64,000 nt of DNA from positions 1-64,000 of the forward strand of contig NZ_CANMDS010000005.1 of the NCBI RefSeq assembly GCF_947496725.1. The letters run 5' to 3'. The number at the start of each line of letters is the position of its first letter. The stretch's first letter is position 1. The notes below the pieces were generated by a model. It was not told where the DNA came from, did no database searches, and saw only the letters and a program-made list of their open reading frames with translations. Positions 54,530 through 62,850 of the stretch are shown one piece after another. The stretch comes from an uncultured Dokdonia sp. GTDB lineage: Bacteria; Bacteroidota; Bacteroidia; Flavobacteriales; Flavobacteriaceae. Made by a program: the position numbers and the translations under genes.

Positions 54530-55366
54530 TTATTGTAATCCTGCCGTAAAGTTGTCTATACGTGCTTCTACACTTGCATTGTAAAAGAATATACTTACTG
54601 TACTATCTGCACCTGAGTTAAAATCAAGTGTAACTAGTGTATAATCTTCATCAGATCCAGTGAACTCAACAATTGCAGATGCTTCTGCAGTAGCGCGATC
54701 TACATAACCACCACCAGGTAAAACAGATACTGTTGCAGACCCTCCTGGATCTTCTATTCTATATGAATATGTGATTCTGTAATCTGTATTAGGTGTTACT
54801 GTAAGTTCTTGATATCCTATTCTAGAAGCGTCACTTGGCAGTTTTGCTGCTTGTCCACCTTCTGGTACAGTACTACTTGTGTTGATTTGAATCACGCCTC
54901 CTAGATCTGAGTTACGCCAAGAATCACGTCCATCACCAGTACCATCTGGAAGTGTGTTGTCCTCAAAGCTAGGCTCAATTATAACTGGAATAATAGCTTC
55001 TGGTTCTTCTGGTTCTACAACCTCTACTACATCCGAAAATGTACTTACTACGCCTAAAGCATCAGATGCTGTTAGGGTTACTGTATATGTTCCTTCTGCT
55101 GCATATTCGTTCTGTCCATCTACCTCACTAGAAGTGTTACCATCACCATAGTCCCAAGAGTAAGTAGTGGCACTTGTAGATAAATTTGCAAAGTTGTAAA
55201 TGGCAAAATTATTTATATCTACCGTGGCAATAAAGTTTGCTTCTGGTGGTGTTGTATCTTCTTGACTTCCTGCCTCAGGAAGGTCTAATTCATTTTCACA
55301 AGAAATGGCTGCCACCATCCCTAAAAGTAAAAGGGCAATCTTGCTTGTTTTTAAAAAATATTTCAT
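54530..55366 (-). CDS. PKD-domain surface lipoprotein, probable alginate-binding protein
   Basis: The 278-residue protein has a lipoprotein signal (LLLGMVAAISCENE), a PKD domain (about 42-120; TYSWDYGDGNTSSE, GTYTVTLTASDALG) and a C-terminal carbohydrate-binding-like jelly roll (about 130-278; IEPSFEDNTLPDGTGDGRDSW, RITYSYRIEDPGG, ARIDNFTAGL). In this position behind susD such proteins serve as SusE-like surface glycan-binding proteins. Confidence 0.87.
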   Translation of the reverse strand: MKYFLKTSKIALLLLGMVAAISCENELDLPEAGSQEDTTPPEANFIATVDINNFAIYNFANLSTSATTYSWDYGDGNTSSEVDGQNEYAAEGTYTVTLTASDALGVVSTFSDVVEVVEPEEPEAIIPVIIEPSFEDNTLPDGTGDGRDSWRNSDLGGVIQINTSSTVPEGGQAAKLPSDASRIGYQELTVTPNTDYRITYSYRIEDPGGSATVSVLPGGGYVDRATAEASAIVEFTGSDEDYTLVTLDFNSGADSTVSIFFYNASVEARIDNFTAGLQ

Positions 55367-55384
55367 CTTCTTATTTTTTTTAGA

Positions 55385-56848
55385 TTAGTACCCAGGGTTT
55401 TGTGATAATAACCCATTACTAAGGTTAATTTCAAACTGAGGAATAGGTAATAATAAATCTGTAGCGCTAAAGCTATGTCCATTTGCATTTGAGAATTCAG
55501 TAAGAACATCTTGAGCTACCCCAAATCTTCTTAAATCGTGTATTCTGTGATTTTCAAAGGCAAGTTCTACACGTCTCTCGACGAGTAAATCATCTCTTGT
55601 AATTACAGTTACTGTATTTGCATCATCATCTGGATTATCTGGATCATCTGCTAGTCCAGCTCTATCTCTAATTTCTTGAAAAGATGCAAGAGCATTAGAT
55701 GAGGTAGTCTGAGCACCACCAGCTAGTATAGCCTCTACGTGCATTAAAAGTACATCTGCATAACGGAATATAATCCAGTCATTACCTGCACTCGTAGGGT
55801 CACTACTCGTTTCTGCAATACCTAAATCTGCATCTCCATTAGGAATCCATTTTACTACTTGAGTTTGTGTAGGTTGTTGTGCATCTACTCGCTTTGAGTA
55901 TTGTGCTCTATCTCCACCAAATTCATCTAGAGCTGCAATAGCCTCATCTGTAACATAGTTTACTCCACTTGTACGACCTACACCGTTAAGCATTTCTGCT
56001 GAGAAGTTTTGACTTTCAAGAGAGTTGCTTGCTACATAACCTACAGTAAAAATGTTTTCACCATTTGCCTCATTAAAGAATACATCTCTAAAGTCTGCTT
56101 CAAGGGCATATTGCTCACTGTTTATGATATCTTCAAGTAAACCTTGAGCTTCACCATAATTAGTTCCTTGTGTTAAATATACTTTTGCTAGCATACCCTG
56201 TGCAGCAGCTTTTGAAGCTCTGTTAGGAGTACTAGTAACATCTAGAGATGAGATAGCATTTTGAAAATCTGTAACAATAAAGTCATAAATATCACTTGTT
56301 GCTACTCTGGTAAACTGTGCTTCAGAGTCAGTGATAATTATAGGTGCATCTATAAGTGGTACATCACCATACGAGCGTACTAAGTTAAAATATGCAAGTC
56401 CTCTTAAGAACCTAGCCTCGCCTTCTATAGTTGCAGCATTATCACCGGCTAAATCTATATTATCTAAAACTAGATTAGCTTTCGTAATAATATCATACAT
56501 ACTACGGTAGTAGTCAAATACAAAACCATTAGTAGGTTGTACTGTAAAGTTGTCAAATTGACCAGCTTCACCTTCACCACTTTTTGATCTCGTGTTGTCA
56601 CTGAGCATCTCTGTTACATAGAACTCAATTTGTTGAGAGTGATTAAGGCTGGCATCCGTAAGCTCAAGACTATTAACACCTTGTAGTGCGTCATAGACTG
56701 ATACTAAAACAGATTCAAGCTCTTCTGCATTATTTGGGAATGTTTCACCCACAAGTACCGCTGTTGGTACTGGCTCTAAAAAGTCATCGCCGCAAGAGAC
56801 AGTGCTCACTACGATCAATAACATCAATAAATTTTTAAATGTTTTCAT
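55385..56848 (-). CDS. SusD/RagB family outer-membrane lipoprotein
   Basis: The 487-residue protein has a lipoprotein signal (LIVVSTVSCGDDFLE), the helical SusD fold (GEARFLRGLAYFNLVRSYGDVPLI, then RASKAAAQGMLAKVYL) and the C-terminal VERRVELAFENHRIHDLRRFG motif. It forms the lid that delivers oligosaccharide to SusC. It lies 11 bp after susC. Confidence 0.96.
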   Translation of the reverse strand: MKTFKNLLMLLIVVSTVSCGDDFLEPVPTAVLVGETFPNNAEELESVLVSVYDALQGVNSLELTDASLNHSQQIEFYVTEMLSDNTRSKSGEGEAGQFDNFTVQPTNGFVFDYYRSMYDIITKANLVLDNIDLAGDNAATIEGEARFLRGLAYFNLVRSYGDVPLIDAPIIITDSEAQFTRVATSDIYDFIVTDFQNAISSLDVTSTPNRASKAAAQGMLAKVYLTQGTNYGEAQGLLEDIINSEQYALEADFRDVFFNEANGENIFTVGYVASNSLESQNFSAEMLNGVGRTSGVNYVTDEAIAALDEFGGDRAQYSKRVDAQQPTQTQVVKWIPNGDADLGIAETSSDPTSAGNDWIIFRYADVLLMHVEAILAGGAQTTSSNALASFQEIRDRAGLADDPDNPDDDANTVTVITRDDLLVERRVELAFENHRIHDLRRFGVAQDVLTEFSNANGHSFSATDLLLPIPQFEINLSNGLLSQNPGY

Positions 56849-56859
56849 AGTTGTCTTTC

Positions 56860-59800
56860 TTAAAATTCTAAATTAACTCCTAGCGATATAGTACGTGCAA
56901 TAGGCGACCCTCCACGTTGGTATCCTACATTAAGAGCACCTTCATTCTGGTATGATTCTGGATTCCATCCAGTATAACCATCTGCAGTGATATACATTAA
57001 GTTTTGCCCTGAAGCATATACACGAGCACGAGATAAACCTACACGTGAGATAAGATCTTTATCAAAAGTATATCCAAGGCTCAATGTACGGAGTGCTACG
57101 TATGATGCGTCAGAAATAATATCATCAGTAAATATTTTCTCTTTAATAAATTGTTGATCTGGAGTCGTTTCTGTGTTGAAATCCTCACGACTACTAAACT
57201 GATTAAAGATATACTGGTCTGCAATGTTTCTTACCTCTGCACCCCAGCTTCCTTGTAGTGTGAAGCTAAAATCTACATCACCTATTTGGAAATCATTTGC
57301 AACACTCCAGATAAGATCTGGGAATGGATCACCTATGATTGTTTTATCCTCATCATCTATAAGTCCATCACCATTTAAATCTTTTACGTAAACATCTTGT
57401 GCTTCACCACCTACTACTGCATAAGGGTCATTTATAAATTCAAGCGGGATATCTCTATCCACTACATAACCATAAAAAGAAGAGATAGGCTGTCCTTCAA
57501 GTGTAATCCACTCAGCAGCACGTTTACTATCTACATTTGTAATAAGTCCACTTGCTCCAGCAAAGTCAGTTAGTTCATTCTTATTTGTAGAAGCTAGTAT
57601 AGTCGTATTCCAAGTAAAGTTTTCATTTGTAATGTTACGTGTACGTAACTCAATTTCTATACCCTTATTTACCACTTCACCTCTATTTGCAAGTGCTTGA
57701 CTAAATCCTGTAGTTGTAGAAACAGGTACATTAAGTAATAACTGGTCTGATGTCTTGTTATAAGCATCAATAGATCCAGAGATTCTCCCTTGGAAAAGGC
57801 CAAAGTCTACAGCGACGTTTGCCTCACTTGAGCGTTCCCACTGTAAATCTGGGTTTGCAACGTTTATAGGAGCAAGACCATTAACTACCTCATTGTTAAA
57901 GACACTAGAATTTGGTCCGTATAATTGTAGTGATGGGTATAGTTCAATATTATCAGAAATAAGACCGCTACCTAGGCTTAAGTCTTTGTTACCTGTAAAA
58001 CCGTAACTAGCTCTAAGTTTTAAGTTACTTATTACATCGCTTTCGCTAAGGAAATCTTCTCTCGCAAGGTTCCAACCTAATGATACCGCTGGGAAGTAAC
58101 CATATTTGTTATTTACTCCAAAAGAAGAGTGTCCATCTGCTCTTAAACTTACAGAGGCAAGATATTTATCTTCATAAGAATAGTTTACACGTCCAAAAAA
58201 TGAAAGTAAACGCTCTTCAGTATTATATGATACATTTTCTATTACCGTTGTACCACCACCTAGAGTCTGTATAAGATCATTTGAAAACCCGTTTACAGCA
58301 ACAGATGAGTATTCACGATCCCACTTCTCTGCAGAGGCTCCTAAAAGTGCACTTAAGTTATGCGAGCCAAAAGACTTGTCATAAGTAAGTAATGCTTCAG
58401 TAAGGATATGTATACGCTCGAAGTTGTCTAAATCTAGTTGTGCGGCAGATGCGCCGTTACGGCTAGCTTCTACTCCTTGGTAACGACGTTGCTTTCTTGA
58501 CTGGTAATCACCACCTAGAGTAGCTTTAAAGTTTAATCCTTCTGCAATCTTGTACTTTCCGTAAAAGTTACCATACATTCTAAACTGCTTATCTGTACGA
58601 TCTCTCTCTAATACTTTTGCAGCGGGGTTTTGATTACTTGTAGTACTTATATCTACTAGCTCACTTCCATCTCCAAAGAGATCATAATTATCAAAGTGAC
58701 GTTCTCTAGCATAATCACCTATTTGTACATCTGGATACACGTTGCGATCTACATATTGAATAGAGTTTGCATCGTGAAAAATAGGTAACCACGGCTGTTG
58801 CCTTAAAATATCGTGAGTAGATCCATCAAAACGTCTTCTATTTGTATAAGAAGGAGCAAGGTTAGCCCCAAAAGAGAAGTTGTCATTTACTTTAGTATCT
58901 ACTTTAAGTCTAAAGTTATATTTCTTAAAGTCATCTGTAATTAGAACCCCTTCATCGTGTACATAAGAAAGTGAGGTGTTGAATTTTGTTTTCTCGCTTC
59001 CACCTCTTGCGCTCAGTGAGTGACTTTCTATCTGTCCGCCGTCAAAAATGCGATCTTGCCAAGACTCATCTATACCTAAAAGCTCTCTATATTGAGACCT
59101 TAGAGAAAGTTCTCCAGTATTTGCAAGCTCTCTAGCGTGAGATGCTGCTACGCTTATATCATAAGCATCACTTTGTCTTGCTTCTTTAAAACCAGTAAAG
59201 GTGTTGTAACTAAAAACCGTTTTACCTTCTTTACCCTGCTTAGTGGTTATTATAATAACCCCACCAGAAGCTCTAGAACCATAAATAGCAGCAGATGCTG
59301 CATCTTTAAGAACTTCTACAGAGTCTATGTCGTTTACATCTACAGTGTTTAGGAAGTCTGCATCGAGAACTACGCCATCTACTACAAGAAGCGGCCCGCT
59401 GTCTCCAGCAATAGATCCTACACCCCTAATGTTTATTGTAGCATTAGATCCAGCTTCACCTTCGGTAGCCTGTATATTAAGACCGGCAACTTGACCTACG
59501 AGGGCTTCGTTTGCCGTACCTACAGCTATCTGATCTAGATCTTCATTTTTTACCTTACCTACAGCTCCAGTAATTTTTGTTCTAGATTGTGTACCATACC
59601 CTATTACAACTACTTCTTCAAGAGCATTCGCATCTACTGTAAGACTCACGTTTGCTTCAGTTTGCCCAGTAATAGGTACAATCTTAGTAGCAAAGCCTAC
59701 ATACGAGTACTGTAAGACATCACCAACCGATACAGACAACTGGTAATTACCATCAAAATCTGTTGAGACTCCGTTTTGAGAACCTTGTACAATTACACTC

Positions 59801-59928
59801 ACTCCAGGAATAGGAGCATTGTCTTCCTCCGAGACTACGGTACCTTTTATAATATATGCGTCTTGCCCAAAAAGCAATACACCACATAAAAGAAAAAAGG
59901 CTAAGGAAAACTTAGTTTTTACATTCAT
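56860..59928 (-). CDS. SusC/RagA family TonB-linked outer-membrane transporter
   Basis: The 1022-residue protein has a signal peptide (ending LLFGQ), a carboxypeptidase-regulatory-like domain (about 25-100), the SusC signature EEVVVIGYGTQ (about 105-115), a plug domain (VLKDAASAAIYGSRASGGVIIITTK) and a 22-strand barrel ending in SLGVNLEF. With SusD it imports alginate oligomers using TonB. The gene order with PL7 and PL17 gives the substrate. Confidence 0.96.
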   Translation of the reverse strand: MNVKTKFSLAFFLLCGVLLFGQDAYIIKGTVVSEEDNAPIPGVSVIVQGSQNGVSTDFDGNYQLSVSVGDVLQYSYVGFATKIVPITGQTEANVSLTVDANALEEVVVIGYGTQSRTKITGAVGKVKNEDLDQIAVGTANEALVGQVAGLNIQATEGEAGSNATINIRGVGSIAGDSGPLLVVDGVVLDADFLNTVDVNDIDSVEVLKDAASAAIYGSRASGGVIIITTKQGKEGKTVFSYNTFTGFKEARQSDAYDISVAASHARELANTGELSLRSQYRELLGIDESWQDRIFDGGQIESHSLSARGGSEKTKFNTSLSYVHDEGVLITDDFKKYNFRLKVDTKVNDNFSFGANLAPSYTNRRRFDGSTHDILRQQPWLPIFHDANSIQYVDRNVYPDVQIGDYARERHFDNYDLFGDGSELVDISTTSNQNPAAKVLERDRTDKQFRMYGNFYGKYKIAEGLNFKATLGGDYQSRKQRRYQGVEASRNGASAAQLDLDNFERIHILTEALLTYDKSFGSHNLSALLGASAEKWDREYSSVAVNGFSNDLIQTLGGGTTVIENVSYNTEERLLSFFGRVNYSYEDKYLASVSLRADGHSSFGVNNKYGYFPAVSLGWNLAREDFLSESDVISNLKLRASYGFTGNKDLSLGSGLISDNIELYPSLQLYGPNSSVFNNEVVNGLAPINVANPDLQWERSSEANVAVDFGLFQGRISGSIDAYNKTSDQLLLNVPVSTTTGFSQALANRGEVVNKGIEIELRTRNITNENFTWNTTILASTNKNELTDFAGASGLITNVDSKRAAEWITLEGQPISSFYGYVVDRDIPLEFINDPYAVVGGEAQDVYVKDLNGDGLIDDEDKTIIGDPFPDLIWSVANDFQIGDVDFSFTLQGSWGAEVRNIADQYIFNQFSSREDFNTETTPDQQFIKEKIFTDDIISDASYVALRTLSLGYTFDKDLISRVGLSRARVYASGQNLMYITADGYTGWNPESYQNEGALNVGYQRGGSPIARTISLGVNLEF

Positions 59929-60074
59929 AATTAATGATTTAAGATTTAATTAATTTGTTTTTTAAATAATCCTCAGAAAAACATTAAGTGCTATAGGTTC
60001 TGTATGCGTTTTACTACTTTTACAGCAAATAGACTTTCTAAGTTTATTTATACTTCCTACCAGAAGTGATTATC

Positions 60075-60103
60075 AAGGACAGTGTCGCAGCTGTCCTTTT
60101 TTT
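60075..60103 (+). other. Hairpin in the susC leader region
   Basis: AAGGACAG pairs with CTGTCCTT over an 8-base loop and is followed by T7 on the plus strand only. For the minus-strand susC transcript it is a leader hairpin preceded by an A-run, not a normal terminator. No plus-strand gene is seen that would use it. Confidence 0.55.
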
Positions 60104-60106
60104 ATT

Positions 60107-60140
60107 GGTTTTCCAGACTGGTTTACCAGTTTGGAAAACC
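60107..60140. promoter_or_regulatory. Candidate GntR/FadR-family operator before susC
   Basis: A 15-bp inverted repeat with one mismatch and spacer TTTA. Its core TGGTTTACCA (60119-60128) fits the TGGT-n-ACCA operators of FadR-subfamily repressors such as UxuR and ExuR. On the minus strand a near-consensus -7 box (CATATTTG, 60147-60140) abuts it, with a TTG about 20 bp further up. It would control susC-susD-PKD-PL7. Confidence 0.6.
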
Positions 60141-60193
60141 AAATATGATGATAATAAATTGTTAATGCAAAAAAAAGAGTGTTAAAATATTAA

Positions 60194-60541
60194 CTATTTC
60201 ATAAAATCTTCGCGTATTGGTGAGAAAACGTCAATAAGCACCCCTGCTTCAGTACAAATAGCTCCGTGTAAATCGTGTGGCGGAATGTAAAAAGAATCTC
60301 CAGCTTTAAGGGTCTGAGTCTTTCCGTCTATAGTAACATCAAAAGATCCACTCTCTACATAAGTTACTTGAGAATGGTAGTGCTCGTGCATAGGTCCTAT
60401 TCCTCCTTTTTCAAAATATACCTTTACGAGCATAATCTTATCGTCATAGCCCATTATTTTGCGTTTTACGCCTTCACCTACTACTTCCCACTCAATGTCT
60501 GCGCCTTGTATAAATTCTTTACTTGATCCAAATGATTCCAT
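60194..60541 (-). CDS. kdgF: KdgF-like cupin (unsaturated uronate linearisation)
   Basis: The 115-residue single cupin has metal-binding motif 1 HEHYHSQVTYVESG and motif 2 AGDSFYIPPHDLHG, with the MGYDDKIMLVKVYFEKGGIGP opening seen in KdgF proteins. KdgF speeds conversion of cyclic 4,5-unsaturated monouronates, released by PL17, to linear DEH. It lies 5 bp after the PL17 gene, which supports the assignment. Confidence 0.9.
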   Translation of the reverse strand: MESFGSSKEFIQGADIEWEVVGEGVKRKIMGYDDKIMLVKVYFEKGGIGPMHEHYHSQVTYVESGSFDVTIDGKTQTLKAGDSFYIPPHDLHGAICTEAGVLIDVFSPIREDFMK

Positions 60542-60546
60542 AATGT

Positions 60547-62844
60547 TTAATTTTTAAGTTGTTTAAAATAATATGTACCCTTCCAGGTGTATGTATTGTT
60601 AGATAATTCTAGTTTGTGTTGCGCTTTCGCGAAAGCGGAATCTACCACAATCACTACATAACGGTCTTTGTTTTGTAAGGTAAGCTCGAGGGCTGTATAC
60701 CCTTGAGGTGACGCTAGTGATTTAATATGTTGAACGGCTGCATAGGCATTTTCTGCTTTTTCGGTCACTGGATTATACGTGCCGTGAGACTCTATTACTT
60801 GCACAAACAGACCATTCTTCATGTTGTTGCGACGATGTATAAGCATAGGGTCGCGACGTAAATTAAACTCTGGATCACTTGCCCCTACACGACCAAAAAT
60901 GAACTGGTCTTTACCTTCTGTAAGAACAGTTGCCGAGTAAAACTTCTTGTTATCTAGCCAGGTAAACTGTGTGTTTTCTGTACTAGGGATGCCTGTAGCC
61001 TCTTTCCAGATATGCTGGTAACCTGCTTGTGTGCCTAGAGGGCTGAGTTGAGGTGGAGTTTTTAAATCAAGGTTTGTCGCTACTACCTGCCCTTTATAAT
61101 AGAGTGGGAGATCATATTTGTGATTACTATCACTGGTCACATTAAGAATATCTATAAGCAATGGTTTTTTATGATGGTCTAGCGTTACCATCATCATAGT
61201 ACGAGTAAACTCTGTGCCGGGGTAGGCATTTGCCTCTAACGCACTTACAACTTGAATGTTTGGGTCGCTTGTTTCAAAAGTGATTACCTCTGGGTGATGT
61301 TTTGAACTTTCTTTAAATATACCCTTGTAATGAGAGGTTTCATCTTGTACGAGGGTGTTGTGAGCTATTGTTTGTTTTGCCCAACTCGTATTTTCTTTAA
61401 GATATCCGCCACCATTTTTTTGCTCTACATTTACAAAACGCGCCAGGCCATAGTCTTGTAATACCTCTTCACCATCTTCATATAACGAGTACGATAATTT
61501 ATCAAAGTGACCGTGACTTAACCCGTGAGCGGCATTCTTCATAACAAGTGCCATTGTGCCGCCCTCATAATTTGCACGCAATATAGCTACACCACCTTCA
61601 TCACCTTTTGCCCCGTCACGTAAGAGCATAGACTCTTTTATAAAAGGTTGTGCTTTGCCTTGATGTATGCCTTGAGCAACGGCAAGGCCTGTGGCATCTA
61701 GCTGTACATTATCTTGTTGTAGTGCAACAGATAGTAGTCTTGGATCTTGATTACCGTAATAGTATGCAATATCTACTGCAGAAACTAGGGAGGCCGTTTG
61801 GTATGACATTCCCTTCTGTCCATCATTAAGAGGGAAGAACTCACCATCTGCATCTGTAAGGTTTAATAAGGCATCTACCGCTTTAATGAGCACACCGCCG
61901 TTGTATTCAAATATCTTGAGCTCTGGTTTTTTAGTTTCTAACGCTTGCGCGAAAGCTAAGAAAGGATACATCGCATAACGCTGATAGTAAGGTCCCTCTG
62001 TATAATAACCATCTGGCGAAAATGGCTCATCTAGATTTGCCAAAAAACCGGTTTTCTGTCCTTCTCTCTTTATCGTTCCGCCATCATTGTCAAGAGCTTC
62101 ACTGTCTATTCCGTCGTCCTTTATTCCGTATAAAGCTCTATCTACAAGCTCGTCATCATTTATCACTAAGCCTATCATCCCTACAGCTACAGTTCCCCAA
62201 GTGCTATGGTTATGTACTCTATTAAAAAACTGTGGCGTTTCTACAGATAGAAAATCTGCAAAGGGGCGAAATAACTCATTATCTAAGGTCTGTCGTTCTT
62301 CTTCTGTGACCCATCCTCTTATACCGTCATACGCCTGACTCATATACACGAGCCAGTTTGCATCATTAAGACATTGCCAAAAGATTTTTCCGCGGGCATA
62401 TGAGCGTTCTTGCGGGTGACGAGGTAGTGACTTGTACATCTTTGCATATGCTAGTAATACATCTCTGGTAAACGCTGCATATTTCGTGTCGCCTGTAATT
62501 TGAAACAGGGCACCTGCTTTTTGTAAAGTGGCATAATTTTTTTTGTGTTGCGTATGGGTGTAGCCACCAGCCATATCTTTTGGTATGGGCACTTGTATAC
62601 CTTCTGCCATTGCCGCGTCTACTTCTTGCTTTGCTCGCTCGAGCGATTTGTCAAATAATGGTACACTCCCTAATGCACTTTTGATATTATCTACACTTTT
62701 TGAGGTAAGCATTAGCTTAGGGTGATCTGCAATATTTTCTGAGTCACTTACTATAGTAGTTTGATCTTGATTTTTGCAAGAAAGAGCAACCATTACAATT
62801 GCGATGAGCTGTATAGCTTTTTTTAAGTGTTTAAAGTGTTTCAT
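60547..62844 (-). CDS. Family 17 polysaccharide lyase (oligoalginate lyase), lipoprotein
   Basis: The 765-residue protein has a lipoprotein signal (IAIVMVALSCKNQ), an alginate_lyase toroid (about 40-400; HPKLMLTSKSVDNIK, FFNRVHNHSTWGTVAVGMIGL with the Asn/His catalytic neighbourhood, GYYTEGPYYQRYAMYPFLAFAQ) and a heparinase II/III-type beta-sheet domain (about 420-760; HGLSHGHFDKLSYSLYEDGEEVLQDYG). PL17 enzymes release unsaturated monouronate from oligoalginate. A dispersed palindrome encodes AFAKA near the C-terminus. Confidence 0.94.
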   Translation of the reverse strand: MKHFKHLKKAIQLIAIVMVALSCKNQDQTTIVSDSENIADHPKLMLTSKSVDNIKSALGSVPLFDKSLERAKQEVDAAMAEGIQVPIPKDMAGGYTHTQHKKNYATLQKAGALFQITGDTKYAAFTRDVLLAYAKMYKSLPRHPQERSYARGKIFWQCLNDANWLVYMSQAYDGIRGWVTEEERQTLDNELFRPFADFLSVETPQFFNRVHNHSTWGTVAVGMIGLVINDDELVDRALYGIKDDGIDSEALDNDGGTIKREGQKTGFLANLDEPFSPDGYYTEGPYYQRYAMYPFLAFAQALETKKPELKIFEYNGGVLIKAVDALLNLTDADGEFFPLNDGQKGMSYQTASLVSAVDIAYYYGNQDPRLLSVALQQDNVQLDATGLAVAQGIHQGKAQPFIKESMLLRDGAKGDEGGVAILRANYEGGTMALVMKNAAHGLSHGHFDKLSYSLYEDGEEVLQDYGLARFVNVEQKNGGGYLKENTSWAKQTIAHNTLVQDETSHYKGIFKESSKHHPEVITFETSDPNIQVVSALEANAYPGTEFTRTMMMVTLDHHKKPLLIDILNVTSDSNHKYDLPLYYKGQVVATNLDLKTPPQLSPLGTQAGYQHIWKEATGIPSTENTQFTWLDNKKFYSATVLTEGKDQFIFGRVGASDPEFNLRRDPMLIHRRNNMKNGLFVQVIESHGTYNPVTEKAENAYAAVQHIKSLASPQGYTALELTLQNKDRYVVIVVDSAFAKAQHKLELSNNTYTWKGTYYFKQLKN
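60623..60636. repeat. Dispersed palindrome, copy 14 (in PL17 gene)
   Basis: Exact copy, read on the minus strand as (S)AFAKA(Q). A one-mismatch copy (GCTTGCGCGAAAGC) lies in the same gene at 61943-61956. Confidence 0.95.
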
Positions 62845-62850
62845 AAATAG

